Positions 38,758 through 50,147 of a stretch of DNA of 64,000 nt are shown in pieces. Below the pieces are notes generated by a model. The model was not told where the DNA came from. It saw only the letters and a list, made by a program, of their open reading frames with translations, and did no database searches. Origin of the DNA: Stentor coeruleus (Eukaryota; Ciliophora; Heterotrichea; Heterotrichida; Stentoridae); contig MPUH01000041.1 of NCBI GenBank assembly GCA_001970955.1, positions 1-64,000 of the forward strand, given 5' to 3'. Both the position numbers and the translations under genes were made by a program. The number at the start of each line of letters is the position of its first letter. Position 1 is the first letter of the stretch.

Positions 38758-39756
38758 TTACTTTTTTTTTTTTGATTTCACTCTTCTTACTTGCTGACCA
38801 GAAGATTCTATAGGTGGAGGTTCTTGTAAGACTATTTCTTTAAGTTTTTCTTCTTGTGGCTGAATATAAGTCCCTTGTCCTGCTATATTTTTATCTATCT
38901 TATTTATTCTCATTAGATTCTGAATATATCTTACATATGTAAACTCATTAAAACTTATTGTCCCAGCTCCAGTCATAAACCCTTGCATTTCTTCAATCAA
39001 ATATGTATCATCTGGGTTCATTTTCATTTTCTTGTGTGACTTTATGATAATAGCTTCAACAATAAACTCAAAAGGTGGGTATAAATAAATTTTTGCTTTC
39101 TTATAAAGTCCTTCTAAAGCTGTGTAAAGTAAAGATATCGTAACTTGGGCATTTTCATAATCCCCACAGCTGAGTTCATTAAAAATTTCTTTTGTTTTTT
39201 CCATAAATTCAGCATAGTAAAAAAACAGTTGAACACTTAGTCTTAGATCTTCAATTTCGAATTTATCAAATAAAGAAGGTTCTTGGGATAATGTTGATAT
39301 AAAAGTATCAGTTTTAGTTGAAGGGTAATTTGGATTTGGAGGTAAAATCTTAGCTGATTCAGCTATAAGTGTCCTTGGGAAATCAGAACAAAGTAAACAT
39401 AAGCATTGGTGATAATCAAGAGCTGTGACTACTTTGAAATATGGAGAAGAGTGAAAAATTGCGTTCATTTGGATCATGAAACAAGAACGATTGTAAAGTG
39501 AAGCTGAGATAAATGCATAGTCACGAAGTAAAACATGCTCACCTTTAAGTGCTAGATTGAAACTTAATAAATATTACTATTCTTGTAGTAGTTCTAAAGG
39601 CTTTTCTTCCCGCCGATCAAGTATAACTTTTGTTGCATCTTGAAGATAGATGGAAATTTTGCTATAATCAATATACTCTTCGGCTGAACATTCAACTCGT
39701 TCAACTTCTAATTGCTTGCGTCGATGATAATTAAATATACGAGGATATGGCTCCAT
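38758..39756 (-). CDS. TPGS1-like (tubulin polyglutamylase complex subunit 1), two exons
   Basis: Begins at ATG 39756; a 15-nt intron (39563-39577) joins the exons to give 327 residues. The N-terminal helical segment (DATKVILDRREEKPLELLQEYF) and the following block with SASLYNRSCFMIQMNAIFHS match the pattern of TPGS1. There, a DPY30/RIIa-like segment reading 'LxxhLxxRPEEPhxFLxxYF' is followed by 'L..A..S...FxxNhxxAY'. In animals this subunit organises the polyglutamylase complex that modifies axonemal and neuronal tubulin. The C-terminus is basic (RRVKSKKKK). Without the intron only the C-terminal 239 codons would be seen. The family call is by eye and moderately sure. Confidence 0.65.
39563..39577 (-). 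other. 15-nt intron
   Basis: Sense GTAATATTTATTAAG, with stops in frame. Removal joins LELLQE to YFNLALKG. A at position 10; ends AAG instead of TAG. Confidence 0.9.
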
Positions 39757-39933
39757 GACAAGTGAATATGTTTATTAATTATAGTAACTGAAAGATAGAT
39801 AAGATTTTTAAGAAGGTTGAAGAAGTAAAGGAGGAGGAGTTTTAGGGGTTTTGATGGAGGATTGAAAAGTTTGAGATTGTTAAATAAGTGAAAAATAATG
39901 ACTTTCATATTTGAAAATCTGTTAATACAATAA

Positions 39934-41427
<1,494 letters not shown>

Positions 41428-41474
41428 ATGTATAAATAACGGAATTTTTATATTGAAAATACATGTTTAGTTTA

Positions 41475-42416
41475 TTATAATAAAGGATAGATACTTAAAT
41501 CACTCATTTTAAATGGGCCGATATCAAAGTCAAAAAAACTATGGCCTTTTTTCTTCTTTGGTCTCTTGCGGCTTACAGATCTTGCCGCAGAGTTCCTTTG
41601 GTTTCTTATATCATTTTGTTCCTGCATTAAATCTGACTTATAAGTATTCTCATTAACCCCATTTTTTGATGAAATAATATTAGCAAGAGGAGTATTTGTA
41701 AATCTTGGTTGTCCTAAAGATTTTATTGAAGAAATTGATTTGTTTCCATTATTGTGTCCTCTAACACTCATTGGAGTTTTATGTCTGATTTCTGAATCAA
41801 TTTTATTCATTAAAGGTCTTGCTGACATAGGTTTTATAGGTTTTTTAGGTATAATTTTTGTTGGTGTTCTTGTTGAAGATCTTAAAGGTTGAGTTGGTTC
41901 TTCAAAAGATTTTTGGTTATCAAATTGACTAGGTGGCTTTGTCAGTGGTTTCATAGGTTTAGAAGGCTTAAAAGGTTCTTCTAATATATGTGGAAATTTT
42001 CCTAATGTGCTTTGGGGTTTGGGTAAAGGCATTTTTACACGGGTTGGGAGTTTTTGAGAACGATCTAAGGATTTTTGTTGAGAATCTTCTGTAGGTCGGT
42101 GCAAAGATGGCTTTTTCATTGGCACCGAGGGTTTTTTTGAAATAGGATTGTTGGATTGAGGCTTTTTTGGTGGACGAATTGGAGATAAACCTTGACGAGG
42201 AGTTGAAGATGGCTGGCTTCTGCCTCTGAAATTACTAACTTTAGATTGAGGTCGAATTTCTTCTTCAGGTATATCTGACAATGGCAAATCCATACCTTTC
42301 ATCTGTTTAGCATCTTCAGGAAATAGTATATTTTGCTTGTAGCTCTTCAAGGCTGGAAGGGCGAAAGGCACAGCTTGATCTCTGCTTTCATTAAAGAATG
42401 GGCGTATTTTTTTCAT
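41475..42416 (-). CDS. Proline/lysine-rich disordered protein, 313 aa
   Basis: Complete frame. Dominated by K-P and P-x-K-P phrases (PIRPPKKPQ, FKPSKPMKPLTKPPSQ, PKKPIKPMSARP) with Ser/Thr/Arg spacers, a basic RSVSRKRPKKKKG block near the end, and a short hydrophobic-aromatic tail (FFDFDIGPFKMSDLSIYPLL) that could be a binding peptide. No fold is expected over most of its length. The many Ser/Thr-Pro sites are possible proline-directed kinase targets. Its start lies 53 nt from that of the divergent MPP10-like gene. Family unrecognised. Confidence 0.65.
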   Translation of the reverse strand: MKKIRPFFNESRDQAVPFALPALKSYKQNILFPEDAKQMKGMDLPLSDIPEEEIRPQSKVSNFRGRSQPSSTPRQGLSPIRPPKKPQSNNPISKKPSVPMKKPSLHRPTEDSQQKSLDRSQKLPTRVKMPLPKPQSTLGKFPHILEEPFKPSKPMKPLTKPPSQFDNQKSFEEPTQPLRSSTRTPTKIIPKKPIKPMSARPLMNKIDSEIRHKTPMSVRGHNNGNKSISSIKSLGQPRFTNTPLANIISSKNGVNENTYKSDLMQEQNDIRNQRNSAARSVSRKRPKKKKGHSFFDFDIGPFKMSDLSIYPLL

Positions 42417-42469
42417 ATTACCATATTATTTTCCTCACAAAACTTCAATACAGCTCTTATAATCTTAAT

Positions 42470-43972
42470 ATGGAATGCTTTAAAGAGTTAATAGGTACAA
42501 TCTCTGATGATACATACCTTCTAACTCCAAGCTCTTACTTAGCTGATAAATCTTTAAAAACCCTAGAAATCCTTACCGAAAGCCTCCAAGAATACATTCT
42601 AACAAAAAATTTGACGAAGAACAAATCTGGGGTCAAATTTCTTTGCTTTCGAAAAAAAACACAAAAAAACTTGAAGAAAAAGACCAATTTATAAATACAA
42701 AAACATTAGAAAAAGATAATGAAGATGATGAAGATATATCAATAAACTCTTCACAAAAATCTCAAGATAATAATTCAGATTTAGAAAAAGATTTAGAAGT
42801 TGAAGATAATGAAGATAATGAAATAATTCATGAAGAACCACAGGAAAATCAAGAAGCTCTAGGACATGATTTTTTTAGACCTGAAGAAATGATTAGATTT
42901 GCTGATGAAGGGGATATAGATAAAGACGATCCTAGGTTTTCAGCTTCTGATAAAATATCTGAAAGCCAATCTGAAGATGAAGAAGTCAAAGAAAAATATC
43001 ATGATTTTTATAAAAACCCAGAAGAGCATTCAAGTGAAGAAGAACAAGAAAAATTGTTTAGTCTTGTTGATGAAGATGAAATGGAAAGACTTGAAAATAA
43101 ACTAACTAATCAAAAGCCTTGGCAAATGAAAGGAGAAATTAATTCGAAAAGTAGACCTAAGAACTCTTTGCTTGATGAGGAACTTGATTTTGAAATTGCT
43201 AGAAACCCTGCGCCACAAACACAGACAAAAGAAGTCACTGATGATATTGAAAATATTATCAAACAAAGAATACTTGATATGCTTTATGATGATGTTAAAC
43301 CTAAAAGACCTATTGAGAAAATTGAAGCTAAAACTGCTGCTGAGAATTTTATGGATTATGAAAAGTCTAAGAAAAGCTTAGCTGAGTTGTATGAAGAAGA
43401 TTTTAAAAAACAGGTTTTGCATATTCCTGTAAACACTGAAACTGAAAGAGCTAAAAAAGAAGTAACTGTTATTTTTAGAAAATTATGTTGTAATCTTGAT
43501 TTAATGAGTAGCAAAACTTGTACTTAAAGATCTGGAAATTAAAAGTGCTAATGCTCCAGCTTTGGTTCTTGAAGAGCAGCTTCTGTTTAGCAAAGTTCTG
43601 AAGGACTGAAAACACCAAATGAAGTGTTTGATCCAAAAAACGCAGTTTTGAAATCTAAAGAAGAACATATAAAAAATTATAAAAACGCAATTCGTAAAAG
43701 ACATAAATCCACTCTGCGTACTCGACGAAAAGAGAGAATTATGAAAATAATGAACAAAATGGCTCAAGATCCAAAAGGGCAAAAATTCGAATATCGGCGT
43801 CTTGTCAAAGAAGAAACAGCACGAAAAGAGCTCCTCGAACGTAAAAAAAACCAAAAACAAAATTCACAAGATCATCAGAGTTTTTCAAGAACTTAATCAA
43901 GAATTAAAAGCCGAAAAGAAAAAGAAAAACAACAAATCAGAACCGAAACCAAGTAAAAAAATAAAACTTTAA
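42470..43972 (+). CDS. MPP10: MPP10-like U3 snoRNP protein, frame interrupted
   Basis: Recognised from the conserved core: a long acidic N-terminal half (EEEQEKLFSLVDEDEMERL), then KPWQMKGEINSKSRPKNSLLDEELDFEIA, DIENIIKQRILDMLYDDVKPK and YEKSKKSLAELYEEDFKKQ, all MPP10 signatures. A basic C-terminus ends KKIKL. MPP10 is part of the U3 snoRNP/SSU processome that cleaves 18S pre-rRNA. Coding potential moves between frames four times: at the A6 run near 42604-42609, near 43500-43510, near 43595-43610, and at the A8 run near 43843-43850. No GT-AG mini-intron explains these shifts. About six family residues (the FHF region) are missing at the second break. It may be a degenerate copy, or consensus errors at homopolymers plus a small deletion. 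Confidence 0.75.
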
Positions 43973-44020
43973 TTAGTAAGTTTTTATTGTTTTTATAACA
44001 AAAATAAATAAACTATTAAA

Positions 44021-45046
44021 TCAAAACCCTGCAAAGGGATCTCTAGTTGTTGTCAATAAAGGTATTGAACAGAGCTCAGTAGATTCTGGATAAGTGTCAA
44101 AATAACTAGTGTCAAACTCATCCCTTACTTCTGGAGTCCAAGGTGCTGAAGTTTCTTTAGTTATAAGTGCGTTAAAATCAACTGAATTAATCCATTCATG
44201 GTTTCTTGCGTTATTATATCCGTCTTTAAATCCTATCCTTTTACTTGGATTTTGCTCAAGCAACCCTGATATCAGTGATTTCACAGGCTGTTCTAAATGA
44301 CTTGGAAAATTGATGCGGCCCATGATTATTTTCTGATACACCGCCATTGGATTCAACCCAATAAAAGGATGTTCGCCTATAAGCATTTCATAAACAAGTA
44401 CCCCAAGTGCCCACCAATCAACTTCAAGTCCATGGCCTTTTCCCATAATAATTTCAGGTGCTAAATACTCAGATGTACCACATATTGTTAAACATCTAAG
44501 TAATCCTTACTTATCACGTACAACTTTTGAAAACCCAAAGTCTACTAATTTTATATGGCCTGACCTATCAATCATAATATTTTCAGGCTTTAAATCTCTA
44601 TACACAATATTTTTACTGTGTAAATATTCAAGAGCTAACATTATTTCAGCTATATAAAATTGTGCATGTGATGGGGGCAAGGTACCCATTTTTTTCATAC
44701 GGGTAAATAATTCACCCCCACAAGCATATTCCATTAAGAAATAAACATAACGTTGATCTTGAAAAGTTGTTATAAGCTTTGTGATAAAAGAATGGTCTAA
44801 GAGCTCCATTACTTCTTTTTCACAGTAAAGGTATTTGATTTGTTTCTGTTTTAAAATAAGGGTTTTTTTTAGGATTTTTAATGCCATTGGTTTACTGTAT
44901 GCACACTCTTTACTTTTTACTAAACGAACCCTACTAAATGCCCCTGTACCTATTGTGCAGAGGATATCAAAACTGTCTAATGTACACTTTTCTCGTAGGA
45001 ATTCAGCCTGTTCTTTAGAGTTGATTTCTATCTTTTCTCTTTCCAT
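44021..45046 (-). CDS. PKA-like AGC kinase catalytic subunit
   Basis: Two exons around a 15-nt intron (44496-44510) give 336 residues, close to PKA-C (about 350). Motifs: GTGAFSRVRLV loop, MALKILKK, YRDLKPENIM, DFGFSK, activation loop TICGTSEYLAPE with the phosphorylatable Thr, and the AGC tail ending RDPFAGF directly before TGA. The terminal F-x-x-F is the PKA-type hydrophobic motif that docks on the small lobe, which shows that the TGA here is a true stop. It is likely cAMP- or PKG-type signalling (PKA or PRKX); the regulatory partner is not in the window. The N-terminus is short, with no myristoylation glycine. Confidence 0.92.
44496..44510 (-). other. 15-nt intron
   Basis: Sense GTAAGGATTACTTAG. 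Removal joins SKVVRDK to CLTICGTSEYLAPE in the activation loop. A at position 10. Confidence 0.95.
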
Positions 45047-45062
45047 ATTTATTATATTTTCC

Positions 45063-45221
45063 GATAGGAGGACTTAGTCTTATGTAGGTGTTATTTTGTA
45101 GTAAGCTTGGGTTATGATGTTTGATTGATTTTATACAATCTNGATAGGAGGACTTAGTCTTATGTAGGTGTTATTTTGTAGTAAGCTTGGGTTATGATGT
45201 TTGATTGATTTTATACAATCT
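45063..45221. repeat. 79-bp direct repeat around a single N
   Basis: Bases 45063-45141 recur at 45143-45221 with N at 45142 between. Unmerged contig overlap is the likely cause. Confidence 0.85.
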
Positions 45222-45272
45222 ATGAAATCCTATTTTTAAACCAAAAAAAAATGACGTCTATTACAAAGCACA

Positions 45273-45489
45273 AACCCTTAATTCTTAGCAAAACCTCCAA
45301 AATCTTCACCATAAGCTTATCTTCCTCTTACTAAAAAGCATAACAGCTGTAATTCACAGCTAATTTTATTTACAGATTTTNAACCCTTAATTCCTAGCAA
45401 AACATCCAAAATCTTCACCATAAGCTTATCTTCCTCTTACTAAAAAGCATAACAGCTGTAATTCACAGCTAATTTTATTTACAGATTTT
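45273..45489. repeat. 108-bp direct repeat around a single N
   Basis: Bases 45273-45380 recur at 45382-45489 with N at 45381. The copies differ at two positions (TTCTTAGC/TTCCTAGC and CCTCC/CATCC), so they may represent two alleles or reads with errors at an unmerged contig overlap. Confidence 0.85.
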
Positions 45490-45518
45490 TAAACTATTCT
45501 GATAATCATCGAAATTAC

Positions 45519-46592
45519 TTAAAATGTAGGATAAGGCTGTGACTTGGAATTTTGATTGAAAAAATTCTGCGCAGCAATAGCTCCAAGGGGCTTGAATCCA
45601 GTATTATTATTATTTGGAGCAGGGGTGCTTTGAGGTCCATACATTGAAAGGACTTGACTGATTTTCTTGTTTTTTTCAGCTTCAACTTGACTATAATTTA
45701 TCGATGGATTCTGATTATAAGCTGCATCTGGTATTTGATTAATATTACCATATTGATTAGGTCCATAGTTTTGACTTGTATTAGGATAATTCCCAGTACT
45801 ATAATTATTCTGATACCCACTATTTGGATTTTGGACAACAATTCCTTGATTCTGATTATTTATAACCGAAGAAAACTGAGGACTAGCAGGGCTTTCAAAT
45901 TGAGGGAATTGATTGTTAACAGGTGGGTTTTGGAATGCTGGAAACAAAGCTGGATTTTGATTATGGGTAACATGAGCTTGAGGAAAAGATGGACTAATTC
46001 CTGGTGGTGAACTTGAATGATGATGATGATGAGTAACTGAATGAGAATGATAGATTGCTTGAGGAAAAGATATTGGCTGATTCGAAGAAAGTATTGTTGG
46101 AGAGTCTGCTAAAAGATCTGTTATCACTGGTCCTGATGATACAGGGCGTTTTTCCTCTCGTCTGACTTCTTCTTTTTTTACTTCACGAACTGGAGCTCTA
46201 GGTTGTAAAGCCATTGAAACTGGGTCGGGGCCTGAACCTATCCATAGCTTGCGTTCGTATTTATCACGTAAAAACATCTCGACTGAATAAGCTGTTGTGC
46301 TTTCAACAGGTTTGTTATAGTTTTTTGGCATGTTCGCTTCCCAGTATGAATTTGCCATATCATTGTCAATAGCATCAAATATAGCGAACATTTGAGGAGA
46401 CCACTTGTCTAGGGTTGTAGATTTCATTTTTGAAATGTGAGTGCCGAGTGCTCTGTGAAGACCACAACAACGAATACAGACAAATACACCTAGTGATATA
46501 CTAGCCCAACGAGGGTTTCTTCCGTTACAGTCGGCACAGGTTTTGTTACCTGGTTTTGCCAAGATGCTGTTTAGGCGGCTGTGATAATCCAT
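45519..46592 (-). CDS. ArfGAP of the SMAP/AGD5 type
   Basis: Complete 357-residue protein. Residues 1-120 are an ArfGAP domain: zinc finger C19-x2-C22-x16-C39-x2-C42, the catalytic arginine in GLHRALG (Arg47), and SKMKSTTLDKWSPQMF. This speeds GTP hydrolysis on Arf GTPases and ends coat recruitment at the Golgi or endosomes. The remainder is disordered and rich in Asn, Gln, Pro and Ser, with NPF-like and His-rich stretches (THHHHHSSS) and a final FKPLGAIAAQNFF segment. Layout and the LRDKYERKLW block fit SMAP1/2 and plant AGD5. Single exon. Confidence 0.93.
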   Translation of the reverse strand: MDYHSRLNSILAKPGNKTCADCNGRNPRWASISLGVFVCIRCCGLHRALGTHISKMKSTTLDKWSPQMFAIFDAIDNDMANSYWEANMPKNYNKPVESTTAYSVEMFLRDKYERKLWIGSGPDPVSMALQPRAPVREVKKEEVRREEKRPVSSGPVITDLLADSPTILSSNQPISFPQAIYHSHSVTHHHHHSSSPPGISPSFPQAHVTHNQNPALFPAFQNPPVNNQFPQFESPASPQFSSVINNQNQGIVVQNPNSGYQNNYSTGNYPNTSQNYGPNQYGNINQIPDAAYNQNPSINYSQVEAEKNKKISQVLSMYGPQSTPAPNNNNTGFKPLGAIAAQNFFNQNSKSQPYPTF

Positions 46593-47194
46593 TTATATAC
46601 TTAGAATTAAAATATTAGCTGGTGCTTACTGTTGATTTTATATAATAATGGATATGAGATTATTGGTAGAAAGATTTTATTAGTTGGAATATTGAAGAGC
46701 TTAGGGTTGAATTGTTATTGGCTTTTTATGTGAGGGTTGATTAGAAATATAATTTGATTATCAGAAGGGTCTTTTAGTGAGGAAGAATAGATATGGTTTT
46801 TATGTGGAAAATTGTATGTGGTTTAGTATGGGAATTAGTTGTTTATGGTATAGGGATGATTATTTCGGTTTATATAATAAAGAATTTTTAAAGGTTTTTT
46901 TCAGGTTTGGCTTTATTAGTTTTTAATCACTTTCAAGATTTTGATCTTGTGCTTTTTATTTTTATTCTAGGATGGAAGGAATCTCTAAGAGTTACAAGTT
47001 TTGGCTTTTAGATTTTTGAAAGTACTTTAAAGCTTTGTCTTAAGCATTAATTGCAAGTTTCTAGTAAATTCTTATAAACTCAATGTTTTTTATCATAAGA
47101 ATGTCTTTAAAAATAAATTTCTGCCCATCACAGCCTAATTTAATTTATTGTAAATTAATCTGGCCATATTGGAGAGTTTTTATCCTAATGAAAG
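46593..47194. promoter_or_regulatory. Divergent intergenic region, ArfGAP / O-methyltransferase
   Basis: G/T-rich and C-poor on the plus strand from 46640 to about 46950, the upstream polarity for the minus-strand ArfGAP gene; mixed closer to the plus-strand gene. A short overlapping upstream ORF begins at ATG 47189, six nt before the methyltransferase ATG. Confidence 0.4.
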
Positions 47195-47926
47195 ATGGAT
47201 TTTAAGCCTTTCGTAGGATTAGACAACGAAAAATTCGAGCAAAATTATAGCAGGCAGACTTGGGAATACCTAAAACAAATCGGTCTTCGTCAAGATCCAA
47301 CAAGAGATGCTCTCGAACAAGAATCTCGAGAACTCTTTGGCAGTAAAGCTAATATGGTTACTCAAAGACAAGAATGCCAGCTTTTTGAACTAATTTTACG
47401 TTTTGCTGGAGCTAAAAATTGTATTGAAATTGGAGTATTCACAGGAAGCTCATCAATAAGTATTGCAAGAGCTATTGGCCCTCAAGGTAGACTTATAGCA
47501 ATTGATGTTAATGAAGCTTTTACGAATGTTGCAAAAAAATATTGGAAGCAGGAAGGCCTTGAAGATCGTATTGAACTAGTTCTTAGACCTGCAGTTGAAT
47601 ATTTAGAAGAGTTGTTGAGTCAAGGAAAAGAGAATTTTTTTGATTTTGCTTATATCGATGCTGATAAAATCAACTATCAAAGATATTATGATTTACTTAT
47701 AAGACTTGTTAGACCAGGTGGAATTATAGCTATTGACAATGTTTTATGGTATGGCTCTGTGCCTGATGTCAATGTTTTATGGTATGGCTCTGTGCCTGAT
47801 GTCAATGATAGTAGTCCAGAGGCTTTACTTATAAGGGCATTAAATCTTGCTATGCAATCGGATCCTAGGGTTAACAACTTCATTCTACCGATTGCTGATG
47901 GGATTAATTTAGTTTATAAAAATTAG
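47195..47926 (+). CDS. SAM-dependent O-methyltransferase (caffeoyl-CoA OMT/COMT family)
   Basis: Complete 243-residue cation-dependent O-methyltransferase of family 3. The SAM-binding strand EIGVFTGSSSISIARAI, the metal/substrate block FAYIDADKINYQRYYDLLIRLVRPGG and DNVLW are all present, with the usual Asp-Asp-Asn ligands. Family members methylate catechol-type hydroxyls using Mg2+; the natural substrate here is unknown. Right after DNVLW an 11-residue unit (NVLWYGSVPDV) is repeated in tandem, encoded by an exact 33-bp duplication at 47737-47769 and 47770-47802. Family members have one such unit, so the second copy inserts residues beside the active site. Confidence 0.92.
   Translation: MDFKPFVGLDNEKFEQNYSRQTWEYLKQIGLRQDPTRDALEQESRELFGSKANMVTQRQECQLFELILRFAGAKNCIEIGVFTGSSSISIARAIGPQGRLIAIDVNEAFTNVAKKYWKQEGLEDRIELVLRPAVEYLEELLSQGKENFFDFAYIDADKINYQRYYDLLIRLVRPGGIIAIDNVLWYGSVPDVNVLWYGSVPDVNDSSPEALLIRALNLAMQSDPRVNNFILPIADGINLVYKN
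47737..47802 (+). repeat. Exact 33-bp tandem duplication inside the O-methyltransferase
   Basis: Two identical 33-bp units in frame. There is no N between them, unlike the assembly joins elsewhere, so it may be real, or a local assembly stutter. Confidence 0.95.
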
Positions 47927-48117
47927 CTATTAAGGATTATTTGTTTATCAACTTCAGATAGTAAAGAATTTTTTTATAAGAAAATCATTTAATACCTAAT
48001 AAAATCCTACCATCTTAATTATATAAAAATCGCCATCAACATATAAAAAAAATTCCATAAAATTCTAATCCAAATCTCCATAAAAATAATAAATATTCTC
48101 CCAGCCCTAAACTACTT

Positions 48118-50147
48118 TTAAATTTCACTAATCTCTTCAACAATTTTCTGTTTTTTCACAGGTAAACATTCTTCTTCATTTCCTCTCTTGAGTCTTTTCC
48201 CTTCTTCTAAAAACACATCAAAGTAATCTTCATCATTAACTTGTTCTTCTCTCTGACTAAAATTTGTTATAATACTATACTTATCACTTACGAATTGCTT
48301 ATTTTTTGTTTTTTGGACTCATCAAAAAGTTTTTCAAAAAAACTTTCAACTTTATTTTCCTTCATCTTTGGTAAGAAATTCTTGACAACATGACCTAAAA
48401 CCACATCATTTTTTTTAATAACCTCAAAAATACTAAGAACAATAGAAAAAATTATACCTTCACTTGTAGAGTTTTTTATAAATAAGTTAAATATAAAATC
48501 AATATAAGTTCCTTGAATGATAATATCGTTGATAGTTTTTTCATTTTTCTTTAATACTGCTCTATAAAATTTTAAACAATAAATGCTAAGATACTTACTT
48601 TGTGTCGCCAAAGCTGAAATTTTACTAAAAATGTCACTTAAAATTAAGATTTGATTGATACGTTCTGAATGAGTTTCTATACAAAAAGTTAGTATATTTA
48701 ATATTTCATATAAGTTATCTTCAGGAGTAGAAGAGTTTAGGTTTGAAATAAAAAGAGGCCAGATGTCTTCATAGAAAAAATCAAGGATTCTGTCGTAAAA
48801 TGCATTTGTTTCTGGCTCAAGAAGAAGGCGGAGAAGGTTGCCTAGTTCTTGGATTGTTCCAAGGCTTTTTGAAGTGATAAGAGATGTAGCAAGATGATGA
48901 AGAAGTGAGTTTCCAAAAGCACAGGAAGAGGAAAATAGCATATCTTTTAGGAAAAAAGGACAGAGATTTATTGCACTTGAACAAATTTCTCCTAAGAACT
49001 CTAAAACTCGATCTTTATCAGGGCCATAAGAAAGTTTATCCAATAAAACAACAACTTCATCTTTAAATAAAATTTCATATAATTCATTTCTTACTTGAGG
49101 AATACAAGAATTCGCTATACTGCAAAGTTCTATTAAAAATTCTAAAGCACCAGATTCAGCTTTTTCGAGTTTTTTACAAAGTTTACTTCTAATATCAGTG
49201 CTGGATATAAAAAAATTAATAATATCTCTCCACATACTTTCCTGAATAAAGAAAATAAAAGTACTTGCTGATTCATCTAAACTACGACATAAGGCCATAT
49301 CTTTAATAAATTGTAGTCTATGAGCTTTTGTAACTCTTGTAAGAAAAGATCTATCAGTAATTCCTAAGAAATTTACAAGTTTTGACTCATAATATGTGTT
49401 TTTAAGATCATAAGTTATCCCATTGAGTTCTGGATCATGCTCAAGACCTTGAAGAACATTGTTGAAATGATTGTCGCTTAGAAGTTCTTCAAGAATTTCT
49501 GGGGAGTTCAAATGAACTACTTATTTATTACAAAGTTGTTTGTATATGAGGAAAATAAACTCAAAAGTAGTTTTATTCCTTGTATTTTCTATTTGATTTC
49601 CATTAGTATTTTCTTGTGTTGTTTCTATTTTCTCTTCACTACTTGAGCTATTTTCCCCTTTTCCATTAACGCATTCACTAACAACTTTACCCATCTTATT
49701 CAAAAAACCTGTCTCTATGACTTCTCTAACAAGTTTGACCTTATTACAACGAGTAAAAGTCATTACAATTTCTTGTAAATTATTCAAATTAGGGTCTACC
49801 AAAATCATCCCTTCTTCCGCTTCATCTTCACTTTCCACATCCCAAAAGCTTCTTGCCTGTATTTTGCACAATTCTTCTAAAGCTTCTTGAGTATTGCTTT
49901 TTTCTTGAAAACTTATTGCATAATTATTATAGTTTTCATCAACCCATGTGAAAATTGTATCTCCCTGTTTATGGTATTCTTCATCTTTTACCGAGTAATG
50001 CAAAATTTTTATATCAGGAGAATCTTCATTGATAACTGTTACTTCTGATCCTTTAATATCTAAATAACCTGTTCCTATTTCATCCCATTCTCCATCATTT
50101 TGAAGTTGGTATACTTTAACTCGCCAAACTTTGTTTCTCGAAGCCAT
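48118..50147 (-). CDS. Protein phosphatase 4 regulatory subunit 3 (PP4R3/SMEK), three exons
   Basis: Joined across introns at 49517-49531 (15 nt) and 48275-48291 (17 nt), the protein is 665 residues. Residues 1-100 are the EVH1/PH-like Smek domain (WRVKVYQLQNDGEWDEIGTGYLDI). Then comes the hallmark YKQLFHLNSPEILEELLSDNHFNNVLQGLEHDPEL, which spans the first intron. A long helical-repeat region follows (ITDRSFLTRVTKAHRLQFIKDM). The tail, recovered only by the second intron, has DEDYFDVFLEEGKRLKRGNEEE, matching the D-Y-F stretch of PP4R3. The protein targets PP4 to substrates in DNA repair, centrosome and ciliary functions. Splicing and homology agree along the full length. Confidence 0.93.
48275..48291 (-). 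other. 17-nt intron
   Basis: Sense GTAAGTGATAAGTATAG. It is the only GT-AG pair that keeps the frame open into the conserved DEDYF tail of PP4R3. It is two nt longer than the other seven frame-proven introns and lacks an A six bases from its end. Confidence 0.75.
49517..49531 (-). other. 15-nt intron
   Basis: Sense GTAATAAATAAGTAG. Removal joins FLIYKQL to FHLNSPEILEELL. A at position 10. Confidence 0.95.

Larger units (their letters stand above)
45047..45518. other. Divergent-side spacer with two assembly joins
   Basis: Spacer between the PKA-like start and the ArfGAP stop. Two single-N joins with flanking duplications (entries below) make up most of it, so the true spacer is probably about 190 nt shorter. 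Confidence 0.6.

Noticed and set aside
42604-42610. Programmed -1 frameshift in MPP10 at A AAA AAT as the sole explanation
   Set aside because: Three other frame switches follow in the same gene, so error or decay is simpler; kept only as a possibility to test.
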